A stretch of 64,000 bases of DNA from Flexistipes sp. Its GTDB lineage: Bacteria; Chrysiogenota; Deferribacteres; Deferribacterales; Flexistipitaceae. The stretch spans positions 62,001 through 126,000 of the forward strand of contig NZ_JAXKVW010000005.1 in NCBI RefSeq assembly GCF_036172515.1, in the 5' to 3' direction. A program made the position numbers and the translations under genes. This document shows, in pieces, positions 1 through 8,512 of the stretch. Below the pieces are notes generated by a model, which saw only the letters and a list, made by a program, of their open reading frames with translations, was not told where the DNA came from and ran no database searches. Each line of letters starts with the position of its first letter. The first letter of the stretch is position 1.

Positions 1-483
1 GATATTATTTTGGCTGCCGACGGGGATAAGATAGAAGACAGTAAAGAACTGGTGAATTATATCGGTAATAAATCCCCGGGAGAGGTAGTAAATCTAAAGA
101 TTTTCAGAAACGGTAAAACAATAAATATTGAAGTTAAGCTTGGAGAAAGGGAGACTCAAAGTATAGTCTCTAAAGATAAAACATCTACGGATTCAAATAT
201 AACTGTTTCCACTCTTAACAAAGATGCAGCGGATAAACTGGGGATTTCCGGCGGTGTAAAAGTTGTAGAAGTTGACAGAATGAGCAATGCTTTTGAAGCA
301 GGTTTAAGACCCGGTAATGTTATTGTCTGGGTCAACAGAAAACAAGTTGAAAATGCAGATGAGTTTTATGATGTATACAACAACATAAAGCCGGGTGAAA
401 CTGTAGCCTTCAAGGTGATTTCCGAAAGAGGAAGCAGATTTATTGCTTTTGATAAAGACAAACCAACAAAAAATAATCAATAA
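1..483 (+). CDS. C-terminal part of a periplasmic HtrA/DegP-type serine protease (5' end outside window)
   Basis: The reading frame is open from base 1, so only the last 160 residues are present. They hold the tail of one PDZ domain and a complete second PDZ domain (from about residue 65, with the typical GLRPGNVIVWVN turn and a KPGETVAFKV strand). Two tandem PDZ domains at the C-terminus are characteristic of DegP/DegQ-type envelope proteases; the catalytic domain would lie upstream. A terminator hairpin follows within 15 bases of the stop, so this is the end of its transcript. Assignment rests on PDZ architecture only. Confidence 0.85.
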   Translation, partial: DIILAADGDKIEDSKELVNYIGNKSPGEVVNLKIFRNGKTINIEVKLGERETQSIVSKDKTSTDSNITVSTLNKDAADKLGISGGVKVVEVDRMSNAFEAGLRPGNVIVWVNRKQVENADEFYDVYNNIKPGETVAFKVISERGSRFIAFDKDKPTKNNQ

Positions 484-493
484 ATTTACAGGA

Positions 494-520
494 AAGGGGC
501 TGATTCAGCCCCTTTTTTTA
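494..520 (+). terminator. Rho-independent terminator after the HtrA gene
   Basis: A GGGGCT / AGCCCC stem with a five-base loop is followed directly by seven T residues, just after the TAA at 481-483. Confidence 0.9.
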
Positions 521-598
521 TATCTTTCCATTTCTTGTTTTCTGAAGCTTAAGTCATTTGTTGTTGACACGGATTTTTATTTATTAAGGAATCGTAGG

Positions 599-627
599 TT
601 GACTATATTGAAAAACATGATTATTTT
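599..627 (+). promoter_or_regulatory. Candidate sigma-70 promoter for the nitronate monooxygenase-like gene
   Basis: TTGACT (599-604) is separated by 17 bases from TATTTT (622-627), about 28 bases before the start codon. A further TTGACA lies at 564-569 without a convincing -10 box. Confidence 0.45.
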
Positions 628-654
628 TATATAGATAAATTTCAAGGAGCAATT

Positions 655-2079
655 ATGATACATCCAATAATTATACAAGGCGGTATGGGCGCAGGTGTGT
701 CCAATTGGAGACTTGCAAAAGCTGTTTCAAAGCTGGGATATTTGGGAGTGGTTTCCTGTACAGCTCAGGATGCAATTTTTACAAGGCGCCTTCAGAATGG
801 AGATCCGGGGGGCGACATCCGCAGAGCTATTAAGTCCTTTCCCAATCAGGATATTGTAAAATATGTTATGGATAAATATTTTGTGGAAGGCGGAATAAAA
901 GATGATAGATATAAATATATTCCTATGTATACCATCGATGCCAGCTGGGAACTGAAAGCAATGTCAATACTTTCCAGTTATGTGGAGGTTTACCTGGCAA
1001 AAGAGGGACATGACGGTATTGTGGGGATCAATGTGCTGGAAAAAATCCGGATGCCGAATCTTTATGTCCTTTACGGAGCTATGCTTGCCGGCGTGGATTA
1101 TGTGATAGTTGGTGCCGGGATACCGAGGGAGATTCCCGGAGTTATTGACAGTCTGGCAGAACACAGTAAGGCATATCTTCGTTTAAATGTCGAAGGTGCG
1201 GCCCCTGATGATGACTATAAAATGGAGCTTGATCCATCCGATTTTGTAAATGTTTCCGAAGTTTCCGTTAAAAGACCTTATTTTCTTGCTATTGTTTCTT
1301 CCAATACATTGGCGATGACAATGGCTAAAAAGGCTACCGGCAGAGTGGACGGATTTGTTGTGGAATATCCGAGTGCCGGCGGGCACAACGCCCCCCCCAG
1401 ACTTAGGGGATCATTTAATGAGCAGGGTGAACCGGTTTACGGACCTAAGGATTATGTCGATACAGATAAGCTTAAATCTCTGGGGCTCCCATTCTGGCTG
1501 GCAGGCGGATATGGCACACCGGAACAGGTTAAGAATGCTTTGGATTTGGGTGCAGCCGGAGTGCAGGTGGGTACACCTTTTGCTTTCTGCAGGGAATCAG
1601 GGTTTACTGAAGAGATAAAGAGAAAGGCGATTGATTTGGCCAAGAAGATGAAAGGAAAAGTTTTTACCGATCCTGAAGCCTCGCCCACAGGTTTCCCTTT
1701 TAAAGTATTGGAGCTCAAAGGGACGCTGTCGGAGTTTGCAGAATATATAAAAAGACCCCGTAGGTGTAATCTCGGGTATCTTCGTCAGCTTTTTAAAAAG
1801 GAAGACGGCTCTATCGGATATCGTTGTCCGGCAGAACCTGTGGAAGCTTTTACGGCAAAAGGCGGCGATCCGGAAAGGGCAAAAAACAGTAAGTGTCTGT
1901 GCAATGCACTTTTGGCCAATATCGGACTGGCTATGGGTTATGAAAGCGGTTATGTGGAGAAGCAGTTGGTGACAGTCGGTGACTGTTTTAACCGTATAGC
2001 TGATTTTCTGACTTCGCCTGAGATGGAATATTATTATGCAGAGAATGTTATCAATCGTTTGATGGCATTTTCAAGATGA
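655..2079 (+). CDS. Nitronate monooxygenase / 2-nitropropane dioxygenase family FMN protein
   Basis: The 474-residue protein begins with IIQGGMGAGVSNWRLAKAVS, the FMN-barrel start of the nitronate monooxygenase (NPD) family, and has the family SAGGHNAPPRLRG segment near residue 240 and a GVQVGTPFAFC phosphate-binding turn near residue 303. It is longer than the usual 320-360 residues: the C-terminal third adds a cysteine-containing segment (RRCNLGYL, YRCPAEP, SKCLCNALL). This long form is usually annotated as nitronate monooxygenase, but the substrate is unproven; the related PfaD proteins are enoyl reductases. An AAGGAG ribosome site sits six bases before the ATG. It appears monocistronic or paired with the tiny membrane protein downstream. 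Confidence 0.85.
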   Translation: MIHPIIIQGGMGAGVSNWRLAKAVSKLGYLGVVSCTAQDAIFTRRLQNGDPGGDIRRAIKSFPNQDIVKYVMDKYFVEGGIKDDRYKYIPMYTIDASWELKAMSILSSYVEVYLAKEGHDGIVGINVLEKIRMPNLYVLYGAMLAGVDYVIVGAGIPREIPGVIDSLAEHSKAYLRLNVEGAAPDDDYKMELDPSDFVNVSEVSVKRPYFLAIVSSNTLAMTMAKKATGRVDGFVVEYPSAGGHNAPPRLRGSFNEQGEPVYGPKDYVDTDKLKSLGLPFWLAGGYGTPEQVKNALDLGAAGVQVGTPFAFCRESGFTEEIKRKAIDLAKKMKGKVFTDPEASPTGFPFKVLELKGTLSEFAEYIKRPRRCNLGYLRQLFKKEDGSIGYRCPAEPVEAFTAKGGDPERAKNSKCLCNALLANIGLAMGYESGYVEKQLVTVGDCFNRIADFLTSPEMEYYYAENVINRLMAFSR

Positions 2080-2140
2080 TTGTAAATATTTTTTATAATC
2101 AGAAAAATAATTTCCGGAAATATTTTTATTACAGGTGAAG

Positions 2141-2311
2141 ATGAGTAACGAAAGGATATATATAATCGGCTGGTTTGTTTTTATTATTTCAGCGGTATTT
2201 TTTATTTTGTCCAGTATTGAGAATGACGATCCCTTTGCCTTCTGGGGCGGTGTGTCTTTTCTTTTTGCCTGTATTATTTTTCTACTTCCTCTGCTTTTGA
2301 GACGGAGATAA
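2141..2311 (+). CDS. Small two-helix membrane protein, 56 residues, function unknown
   Basis: An ATG at 2141, preceded by AGGTGA, opens a 56-codon frame. The product has two hydrophobic helices (about residues 6-24 and 36-52) joined by an acidic loop (IENDDPFAFWGG) and ends LLLRRR, a positive-inside pattern that predicts both termini in the cytoplasm. Small proteins of this layout occur widely as unnamed membrane proteins. It starts 61 bases after the preceding gene and may share its transcript. No function can be inferred. Confidence 0.6.
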   Translation: MSNERIYIIGWFVFIISAVFFILSSIENDDPFAFWGGVSFLFACIIFLLPLLLRRR

Positions 2312-2365
2312 TCTGTAAATTTCATTTTACTATTAATTATTTTGATGTTTTTATTGAGAATTGAA

Positions 2366-2438
2366 TGGAGCCAGGGGGGATCGAACCCCCGACCTCATGA
2401 ATGCCATTCATGCGCTCTCCCAGCTGAGCTATGGCCCC
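2366..2438 (-). tRNA. tRNA-Ala (anticodon GGC)
   Basis: The minus strand folds into a complete cloverleaf with acceptor GGGGCCA / TGGCTCC and discriminator A. The G3:U70 wobble pair, the alanyl-tRNA synthetase identity element, is present. The anticodon loop ATGGCAT gives GGC. CCA is not encoded. Confidence 0.95.
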
Positions 2439-2458
2439 TTTGAAAATTACGAAAAACA

Positions 2459-2487
2459 CTTTTACAATAATTTTCAGATTTTATCAA
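2459..2487 (-). promoter_or_regulatory. Candidate promoter of tRNA-Ala
   Basis: On the minus strand TTGATA is followed after 17 bases by TAAAAG, ending about 20 bases upstream of the tRNA 5' end. Confidence 0.5.
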
Positions 2488-2943
2488 CAACTTTTATTCT
2501 TGGCGCCCTCCCATTTTTTTAGAGCTATGACATTTTATTAGTGCTAAGCGCTAATTGTTAAGTACTAAGTTTTAACAACTTCAATTACCCAAACTACCTC
2601 AAGTACCTCAAATACTTCCAGCGACCTCTAAATACCCCCCTCTACATGTATCACGACTAAAATATTGTCAAAATAATAAATGTGTGAATTTTGAATAATG
2701 TATTATTATAAATTTTACCACCCCTTAATCCCCTCCTAACTCTTTGATAGGAGGGGAGATAAAGCTCCTCCCCTAATTTAGGGGAGGTTGGGTGGGGTAC
2801 TTATTCAAAGTTCTCAATGTGTAAATTTTAAGAGCTTGCCAATTTTTATTGTTTATTTTTTTTCTTGTAAAAACTAAGGTTTGAGATTAAAAATAGACAA
2901 GTGAGCGTTATATGATAATTACGCTGTAAATCAGGAGGAGCCA
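2488..2943. repeat. Gap holding a palindromic intergenic repeat (2717-2810) and degenerate short-period sequence
   Basis: No gene is visible. The block at 2717-2810 contains two strong hairpins, CCCCTCCTA/TAGGAGGGG and CTCCCCTAA/TTAGGGGAG, and ends in GGTGGGGTACTTATTCAAAG. A rearranged copy of the same element lies at 29947-30000 on the opposite strand and a weaker one at 15338-15395. Bases 2590-2640 are a degenerate array of ACCTCAA-like words. The strands end in neither a T tract nor a coding frame, so this looks like a dispersed non-coding repeat. Confidence 0.6.
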
Positions 2944-3291
2944 ATGGCTTTTGATGTTAGCTATGCATTGGATGGAACAGTTGCCGTAATTGAGATTCCG
3001 GAGCGCCTTGATGCCGGATGTTCTAATGAGCTTAAAGAAAAAATCAATGCAGTTGTAAATGAGTCAATCTATAATATAGTTATTGATCTTTCAAAAACAA
3101 ACTTTATCGATTCCAGCGGACTTGGTGCACTTGTTTCAAAAATATCCGTCTGCAAAGCTAACGGTGGAGATATAAAACTTGCTTCTCCCGGAAAGCGGGT
3201 GTTTGAAATATTACAAATTACACACCTTGACAAAGTATTGAATTATTACCATGATCTTGAAGAAGCGGTAAACAGTTTTGAATCAGGTTAG
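2944..3291 (+). CDS. STAS-domain anti-sigma factor antagonist (SpoIIAA/RsbV-like)
   Basis: The 115-residue protein is a single STAS domain. The FIDSSGLGALV segment contains the serine that is phosphorylated by a partner anti-sigma kinase in SpoIIAA/RsbV proteins. A strong AGGAGG site precedes the ATG. The cognate kinase/anti-sigma factor and phosphatase are not in the window. The sugar phosphorylase begins five bases after the stop, so the two genes are almost certainly cotranscribed. Confidence 0.9.
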   Translation: MAFDVSYALDGTVAVIEIPERLDAGCSNELKEKINAVVNESIYNIVIDLSKTNFIDSSGLGALVSKISVCKANGGDIKLASPGKRVFEILQITHLDKVLNYYHDLEEAVNSFESG

Positions 3292-3296
3292 TTTTA

Positions 3297-5147
3297 ATGA
3301 AGAAACCTGTTAATCAACACAATCTGGAACCTGATTACAGCAGACCCCTTTTCGAAGTTCCCATAGATATCAAGCGTAAAATTATTAACATCCTTACCCT
3401 TCTGTACGGATCGGAAGTTAGCAGGCGCATATATCCTGAACTGGAAAGGATAATGAAGGTATATTATGCCTATAAGTGTGATGATTTGATAGAATGGGAA
3501 AAGTCTTTTGATAAATCCGAGATGTTTGGTCAGGAAGATGTTATTTTGATAACCTACGGAGATATCATCCAGAATAATTCAAAAAAGCCATTGAAGGTTC
3601 TGGCTGATTTTTGCCGCGATTATTTCAGCAATTCATTTAATACAATTCATATTTTACCCTTTTTCCCATATTCTTCAGACAGGGGGTTTTCGGTAAAGGA
3701 TTTCGAGGAAGTTGATCATAATCTCGGTACATGGTCTGATATAGAGGATATAGGCAAAGATTTTAAGCTTATGTTTGACGGTGTTTTTAACCATATTTCA
3801 GCTAAGAGTAAATGGTTTCAGGAGTTTTTAAACGGCAATCCGGATTTTAAAAACTTTTTTATTGTTTTATCCACAAGCGAAATGGTTTCCGAGGACCACC
3901 TAAAACTTATTGTCAGACCGAGAACGTCTTCTTTGTTTACGGAATTTCAGACTATTGAAGGCCCCAAACTTGTTTGGACGACATTCAGTCCGGACCAGGT
4001 TGATTTAAATTTTCACAATCCCAAAGTTTTGATTAAGATGATTGATATTTTCCTGACATATGTCAGGAGAGGTGCCGATATGATAAGGCTGGACGCTGTA
4101 ACCTATCTCTGGGAAGAACTGGGTACGGACTGTGTTCACCTGAAGCAGACCCATGCTATTATCAAGCTCTTCAGGGTTATACTGGATGCCGTGGCCCCCT
4201 ATGTTGCCTTAATAACTGAGACCAATGTTCCTCACGAACAGAACATTCAGTATTTCGGCAACGGTTATGATGAGGCACAGATGGTATATAATTTTGCTTT
4301 GCCGCCTCTGGTTTATCATTCGTTTGTTACCGGCAAAACAAATAAACTTACAAAGTGGGCAAAAACTATAAAAAGGATTTCCGAACAGGCGACTTACTTT
4401 AACTTCCTTGATTCCCATGACGGGATAGGGTTGTTACCTGTAAAAGGGATACTTGATAATGATGATATAGATTTTTTGGTATATAAGACTGTTGAGCGCG
4501 GCGGCTATATCTCCTACAGAACGGATTCAGACGGGAGTGAAAGCCCTTACGAGCTTAATATAACATGGTATAGTGCAATAAACGGCAGTGATGACGAGAC
4601 TGTTGAAGACCAAGCAGTCCGTGTAAAAAGATATATTGCATCCAGGGCCATAGCCCTCTTTTTCTTGGGAGTTCCGGGTATTTATTTTCACGGTCTGATT
4701 GGATCCAAGAATGATGCTGAAGCTGTTCTTAAAGAGAAAAATACCAGAAGTATCAACAGGGAAGTGATTGATGGACAAACTTTGAAGAAAAAGCTTGAAG
4801 ACAAAAATTCCATTTCCGCCCAAATTGTTGATAACTTAAATGAACTTATAAACATAAGAAAGAACGAAGTTCTTTTTCAACCAAATGCCCGTCAGTATGT
4901 TTATGAAATTTCGGAGAAGTTATTTGCTTTTGTAAGAAAACTGGATGAAAGTGACGAATTTGTATTATGCATAATAAATGTTACACGGGAGAGGGTACCT
5001 TTTGAAATACCGGATGAGCTTACCGGTAAAACAAAATTATTTTATGAACTTGTGAGTAAAAGAAATATAGATTTGGGAAAAAACAGTAAAGTCGAAATCG
5101 ACGGTTACGGCATAATGTTAATAAAATCATCAAAAAAACCCGCCTAA
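3297..5147 (+). CDS. GH13 subfamily-18-like sugar phosphorylase (sucrose/glucosylglycerate phosphorylase type)
   Basis: This 616-residue protein has the alpha-amylase superfamily barrel with the expected catalytic residues: nucleophile Asp in IRLDAVTYLWEE (about residue 265), acid/base Glu in LITETNVPHEQN (about 307) and the third carboxylate in LDSHDGIGLLP (about 374). The sequence style (FNHISAKSKWF; HILPFFPYSSDRGFSV) fits the sucrose-phosphorylase branch, which splits alpha-glucosides with phosphate to give glucose 1-phosphate. Members of this length and lineage include glucosylglycerate phosphorylases, a plausible activity here, but acceptor specificity cannot be read from sequence. There is no signal peptide, so it acts in the cytoplasm. 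Confidence 0.8.
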   Translation: MKKPVNQHNLEPDYSRPLFEVPIDIKRKIINILTLLYGSEVSRRIYPELERIMKVYYAYKCDDLIEWEKSFDKSEMFGQEDVILITYGDIIQNNSKKPLKVLADFCRDYFSNSFNTIHILPFFPYSSDRGFSVKDFEEVDHNLGTWSDIEDIGKDFKLMFDGVFNHISAKSKWFQEFLNGNPDFKNFFIVLSTSEMVSEDHLKLIVRPRTSSLFTEFQTIEGPKLVWTTFSPDQVDLNFHNPKVLIKMIDIFLTYVRRGADMIRLDAVTYLWEELGTDCVHLKQTHAIIKLFRVILDAVAPYVALITETNVPHEQNIQYFGNGYDEAQMVYNFALPPLVYHSFVTGKTNKLTKWAKTIKRISEQATYFNFLDSHDGIGLLPVKGILDNDDIDFLVYKTVERGGYISYRTDSDGSESPYELNITWYSAINGSDDETVEDQAVRVKRYIASRAIALFFLGVPGIYFHGLIGSKNDAEAVLKEKNTRSINREVIDGQTLKKKLEDKNSISAQIVDNLNELINIRKNEVLFQPNARQYVYEISEKLFAFVRKLDESDEFVLCIINVTRERVPFEIPDELTGKTKLFYELVSKRNIDLGKNSKVEIDGYGIMLIKSSKKPA

Positions 5148-5164
5148 TCAGCGGGTTTTTTTAT
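5131..5164 (+). terminator. Rho-independent terminator after the sugar phosphorylase gene
   Basis: An AAACCCGC / GCGGGTTT stem overlaps the stop codon and is followed by a T tract. The A tract on the other side may let it also terminate the convergent tsf transcript. Confidence 0.9.
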
Positions 5165-5206
5165 TTAATTTGGACAGTATGTTAAACGATATTTCAAGAG
5201 GACAGT

Positions 5207-5863
5207 TTAATCCTTTTTTATCTGGCTCATTACTTCCTCTGCGAAATTTTCCTCTTTTTTTTCGAGACCTTCTCCTAATTCATATCTGCAGAAACGCCTT
5301 ACTCTGATATTTTCACCTATTTTAGCGATTTTTTCAGCAATATACTGCTCCACAGTAAGATCGGGATTTTTTACGAAAGGCTGAGTAAGTAAACAAATAC
5401 TGTTTACAAATTTGTTTACCTGGCCTTCTACAATTTTTTCAATGATGTGGTCAGGCTTACCGGATTCTTTGGCCTTTGCTATGTATATGTCTTTCTCAGT
5501 GTTGATAACACTTTGCTCTACCTCATCCGGGGAAACATATTTGGGATTTGAAGCGCATATATGCATAGCAATGTCTCTTGCCAGCTCCTGAAACTCATCG
5601 TTTTTTGCCACGAAATCCGTTTCGGAATTCACTTCAACAAGTACCCCTATTTTACCGCCTGCATGTATATAAGAAGTTACAATTCCTTCAGCTGCAACCC
5701 TGTCAGATTTTTTTGCAGCATCGGAAAGCCCCTTTGTTCTTAAATATTCCACAGCTTTATCTAAATCACCATCTGATTCTTTCAGTGCTTTTTTGCAGTC
5801 CATCATCCCTGCACCGGTTTTCTCTCTGAGTTCCTTTACCAGTGATGCGGTAATCTGTGCCAT
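5207..5863 (-). CDS. tsf: Elongation factor Ts
   Basis: The 218-residue product opens with a UBA-type domain ([20 protein letters not shown]) followed by the EF-Tu-contacting [10 protein letters not shown] segment. It is shorter than the E. coli protein (283), matching the compact form with a reduced core. Its ATG overlaps the last base of the rpsB stop (TAATG), so the genes are translationally coupled. It exchanges GDP for GTP on EF-Tu. Confidence 0.97.
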   Translation of the reverse strand: MAQITASLVKELREKTGAGMMDCKKALKESDGDLDKAVEYLRTKGLSDAAKKSDRVAAEGIVTSYIHAGGKIGVLVEVNSETDFVAKNDEFQELARDIAMHICASNPKYVSPDEVEQSVINTEKDIYIAKAKESGKPDHIIEKIVEGQVNKFVNSICLLTQPFVKNPDLTVEQYIAEKIAKIGENIRVRRFCRYELGEGLEKKEENFAEEVMSQIKKD

Positions 5864-6711
5864 TACTTTTCCTCCTCGCCTGTTTTTTCTTCTTTTTCCG
5901 GAGCTTGTTCACCGGATTCAGATTCGTTGACTATTTCATCAACCGGAACATCTTCAGACTCTTCTGTCACACCTGCTTCTTCATCTGTTTGCTGTCTTTC
6001 CTGAACTTCCTGGACCAGCTCCTCTTCTCTGAGCTGTTTGCCTTCGTTGATAGCATTTGCCATACGATCGGAAATGAGCTGACAAGCTCTTATCGCGTCA
6101 TCATTGCCCGGTATCGGAAAGTCCACCAAATCCGGGTCACAGTTTGTATCGACAATTGCAACTATCGGTATACCGAGATTGCGTGCTTCATTTACAGCAT
6201 TCATTTCACGCTTTATGTCAATTATAAAAATCAGATCAGGCAGTTTTTCCATTTCCTTGATTCCGGCAAGGTTTTTGTAGAGCTTTTCATATTCGCGGTT
6301 AAGGCTTGCGATTTCTTTTTTCTTGAATCTGTTAATGAAACCGCTGTTAAACATCTCCTCCAGCTCTTTCATTCTTTGTACTCTGGAGTAAATTGTAGCG
6401 AAGTTGGTCATGGTTCCGCCGAGCCATCTGTTGTTTACATAAAAGCTTCCGCATTTTTCTGCCGAAGTTTTAATAGCTTCCTGAGCCTGCTTTTTAGTTC
6501 CGACAAAGAGTGTTTTTGCGCCTTTTTTAGTGGAATCCCTTACAAACTCATAAGCCTGGTTGAAACACTGAACGGTTTTCTGCAAATCCACAATGTAGAT
6601 ACCGTTCCTTTTGCCGAATACGTATTTGCTCATTTTCGGATTCCATCTTTTCGTCTGATGGCCGAAGTGGACACCTGCTTCAAGCAGGTTTTTCATTGAA
6701 ATGTAAGACAT
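5863..6711 (-). CDS. rpsB: 30S ribosomal protein S2
   Basis: The start was placed at 6711 because [19 protein letters not shown] is the family N-terminus and an AGGAGG site lies a few bases upstream; a longer in-frame extension to 6774 has neither. The 282-residue protein has the full S2 core ([33 protein letters not shown]) and an unusual acidic tail of about 55 residues, rich in Glu, after [12 protein letters not shown]. It forms an operon with tsf. Confidence 0.97.
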   Translation of the reverse strand: MSYISMKNLLEAGVHFGHQTKRWNPKMSKYVFGKRNGIYIVDLQKTVQCFNQAYEFVRDSTKKGAKTLFVGTKKQAQEAIKTSAEKCGSFYVNNRWLGGTMTNFATIYSRVQRMKELEEMFNSGFINRFKKKEIASLNREYEKLYKNLAGIKEMEKLPDLIFIIDIKREMNAVNEARNLGIPIVAIVDTNCDPDLVDFPIPGNDDAIRACQLISDRMANAINEGKQLREEELVQEVQERQQTDEEAGVTEESEDVPVDEIVNESESGEQAPEKEEKTGEEEK

Positions 6712-6741
6712 GTAACCTCCTGATTTGTTTTCCTCCGCCTC

Positions 6742-6780
6742 AAAAACCGGGCACCGGCAATTTTGCCGGCACATGCCCTG
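6742..6780 (-). promoter_or_regulatory. Leader hairpin upstream of rpsB (possible S2 autoregulatory or attenuator structure)
   Basis: In the mRNA sense the leader forms a bulged hairpin of GGGCA...TGCCC enclosing CCGGC...GCCGG, followed by a run of five U residues, 30 bases before the rpsB ribosome site. rpsB-tsf operons are autoregulated through leader structures in several bacteria. Whether this is an S2-binding site or a simple attenuator cannot be decided by eye. Confidence 0.5.
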
Positions 6781-6829
6781 GCTTTTCAGCCGAGACGTGT
6801 GTATTTTTGCTAATATTTAGCAAGCGCAC

Positions 6830-6858
6830 CTTCTATCATGATAAGCAGAAAAAATCAA
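6830..6858 (-). promoter_or_regulatory. Candidate promoter of rpsB-tsf
   Basis: On the minus strand TTGATT (6853-6858) and TAGAAG (6830-6835) are 17 bases apart, giving a leader of roughly 110 bases that contains the hairpin at 6742-6780. Confidence 0.45.
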
Positions 6859-6918
6859 GGACTTTTTGTGTTTTGGAATATAAGGAGTAAACAGTGTACA
6901 TAACGGAAATAAAAAAAA

Positions 6919-6991
6919 CTCCCCGGGACGGACTCGAACCGCCAACCTAGTGGTTAACAGCCACCCGCTCTGCCGATTGAGCTACCGGGGA
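6919..6991 (-). tRNA. tRNA-Asn (anticodon GTT)
   Basis: A full cloverleaf on the minus strand has acceptor TCCCCGG / CCGGGGA, discriminator G, and anticodon loop CTGTTAA. CCA is not encoded. Confidence 0.95.
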
Positions 6992-7057
6992 ATGTCTGTG
7001 AAACGAATGAGTTTATAGCAATAATAAGTTTAACTGTCAATAATTTTTTAAAAATTA

Positions 7058-7087
7058 TTTACGTTTAAGTTAAAAGTGGTATATATA
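7058..7087 (+). promoter_or_regulatory. Candidate promoter placing the ispG transcript start at or next to its ATG
   Basis: TTTACG (7058-7063) and TATATA (7082-7087) are 18 bases apart; a second register, 7080-7085, gives 16. Either predicts initiation within a few bases of the ATG at 7093. No Shine-Dalgarno sequence is present, so the mRNA may be leaderless. Confidence 0.4.
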
Positions 7088-7092
7088 CTAAT

Positions 7093-8157
7093 ATGCTGGA
7101 AAGAAGAAAAACAAAACAAATTTATGTGGGTGATGTCGCTGTGGGAGGAGATGCTCCTGTTAGTATTCAGTCGATGACTAATACGCGTACGAGCGATATT
7201 GAAGCTACTGTCAGACAGATTAAGAGCCTTGAGTCACTCGGCTGTGATATTATAAGAGTGGCTGTTCCTGACGATGATTCAGCTGCTGTGCTGGATAAGA
7301 TAAAATCCCGCATTAAAATACCCGTTATTGCCGACATTCATTTTGACTACAGACTTGCTTTAAAAGCTATAAGAAACGGCGCCGATGCAGTGCGTATAAA
7401 TCCCGGCAATATCGGTAACAATGAGAAGGTCGCTGCGGTTATTTATGCGGCAAAGGAATCCGGAATACCCATACGGATAGGTGTCAATTCAGGTTCGCTG
7501 GAAAAGGATCTTGTGGAGAAATATGGAGTGACTGCCCGGGCACTGGTGGAATCTGCACTGAGGCATGTGGATTTTTTTGAGAAAAATAATTTCTACGATA
7601 TCAAAATTTCGGTAAAAGCCAGCAGTATTCCTTTGACTATTGATGCTTACAGACTGCTTTGTAAGAAGGTAGATTATCCTCTGCACATCGGGATAACAGA
7701 AGCAGGCACACTTTTTAAAGGTATGATTAAATCGTCCGTCGGGATAGGAGCATTGTTGGCGGAAGGTATAGGAGATACTCTGAGGGTGTCTTTGACAGGC
7801 AATCCTGAAGATGAGGTGAAAGTTGGCTGGGAGATAGTGAAAAGTTTAAGCCTGAGGCAACGGGGGCCAGAATTCATCTCATGCCCCACATGCGGCAGAA
7901 CTGAGATTGAGCTGGCTGATTTGGCGGCAAAGGTTGAGAAGGCTTTTGAAAAGCTAAAAGAACCTTTAAGTATTGCAGTCATGGGTTGTCCGGTGAACGG
8001 ACCAGGTGAGGCAAGGAATTGTGATTATGGTATAGCCGGTGGAAAAGGGCAGGGGATTATCTTTAAAAAAGGTGTTGTTGTTGAAAAGGTACCTGAAAAA
8101 GAACTGCTGGAGAGATTTGTTAATCTTTTGCGGAAAGATGGTTATAATGTTCTCTGA
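7093..8157 (+). CDS. ispG: 4-hydroxy-3-methylbut-2-enyl diphosphate synthase (MEP pathway)
   Basis: The 354-residue protein has the TIM-barrel start (SIQSMTNTRTSDIEATVRQI) and the C-terminal iron-sulfur half with ligands in SCPTCGRTEIEL and GCPVNGPGEA. IspG reductively opens the cyclodiphosphate ring to give HMBPP, using a 4Fe-4S cluster and an external electron donor. Length is close to the standard bacterial enzyme. Other MEP genes are not nearby. Confidence 0.97.
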   Translation: MLERRKTKQIYVGDVAVGGDAPVSIQSMTNTRTSDIEATVRQIKSLESLGCDIIRVAVPDDDSAAVLDKIKSRIKIPVIADIHFDYRLALKAIRNGADAVRINPGNIGNNEKVAAVIYAAKESGIPIRIGVNSGSLEKDLVEKYGVTARALVESALRHVDFFEKNNFYDIKISVKASSIPLTIDAYRLLCKKVDYPLHIGITEAGTLFKGMIKSSVGIGALLAEGIGDTLRVSLTGNPEDEVKVGWEIVKSLSLRQRGPEFISCPTCGRTEIELADLAAKVEKAFEKLKEPLSIAVMGCPVNGPGEARNCDYGIAGGKGQGIIFKKGVVVEKVPEKELLERFVNLLRKDGYNVL

Positions 8158-8201
8158 TTTTTCATAAATAAGGCAGAATTTTAAAAAAAATAATAAAATC
8201 C

Positions 8202-8230
8202 TTGAAAAATATTCATAATTATATTATATG
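8202..8230 (+). promoter_or_regulatory. Candidate promoter of the tRNA-Ser pair
   Basis: TTGAAA (8202-8207) and TATATG (8225-8230) are 17 bases apart, about 50 bases before the first serine tRNA. Confidence 0.5.
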
Positions 8231-8279
8231 TTTCAACTCGGTGCTTAAAGACAGTTTTCCGCACAGAGCGGATTTTTGC

Positions 8280-8369
8280 GGAGGGATGGCCGAGTCTGGC
8301 TAAAGGCGGCAGTCTTGAAAACTGCTGTGGCGTAAGCCACCGTGGGTTCGAATCCTACTCCCTCCGCCA
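8280..8369 (+). tRNA. tRNA-Ser (anticodon TGA)
   Basis: Class II tRNA with a long variable arm, acceptor GGAGGGA / TCCCTCC, discriminator G and loop CTTGAAA giving TGA. CCA is encoded at 8367-8369, unlike the other tRNAs of the window. Confidence 0.95.
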
Positions 8370-8406
8370 TATAAATTTTGGTTTTTTTGTTTCATGATAA
8401 ATCTCG

Positions 8407-8496
8407 GGAGAGGTGGCCGAGTCGGCCGAAGGCGCTCGCCTGCTAAGCGAGTGAGCCCCTAACCGGGCTCCGAGGGTTCGAATCCCTCCCTCTCCG
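8407..8496 (+). tRNA. tRNA-Ser (anticodon GCT)
   Basis: Class II tRNA with acceptor GGAGAGG / CCTCTCC, discriminator G, loop CTGCTAA giving GCT, and a long variable arm. CCA is not encoded. Sequence resembling an integrase-element end begins 17 bases downstream. Confidence 0.95.
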
Positions 8497-8512
8497 TTTC
8501 TTTTCTTCTGTG

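Noticed and set aside
443-634. 63-codon frame after the HtrA gene
   Set aside because: It runs through the terminator and the promoter region and has no ribosome site.
5857-6699. 280-codon frame opposite rpsB, very rich in Phe and Cys
   Set aside because: Antisense shadow of the rpsB acidic and basic codons; rpsB is unambiguous.
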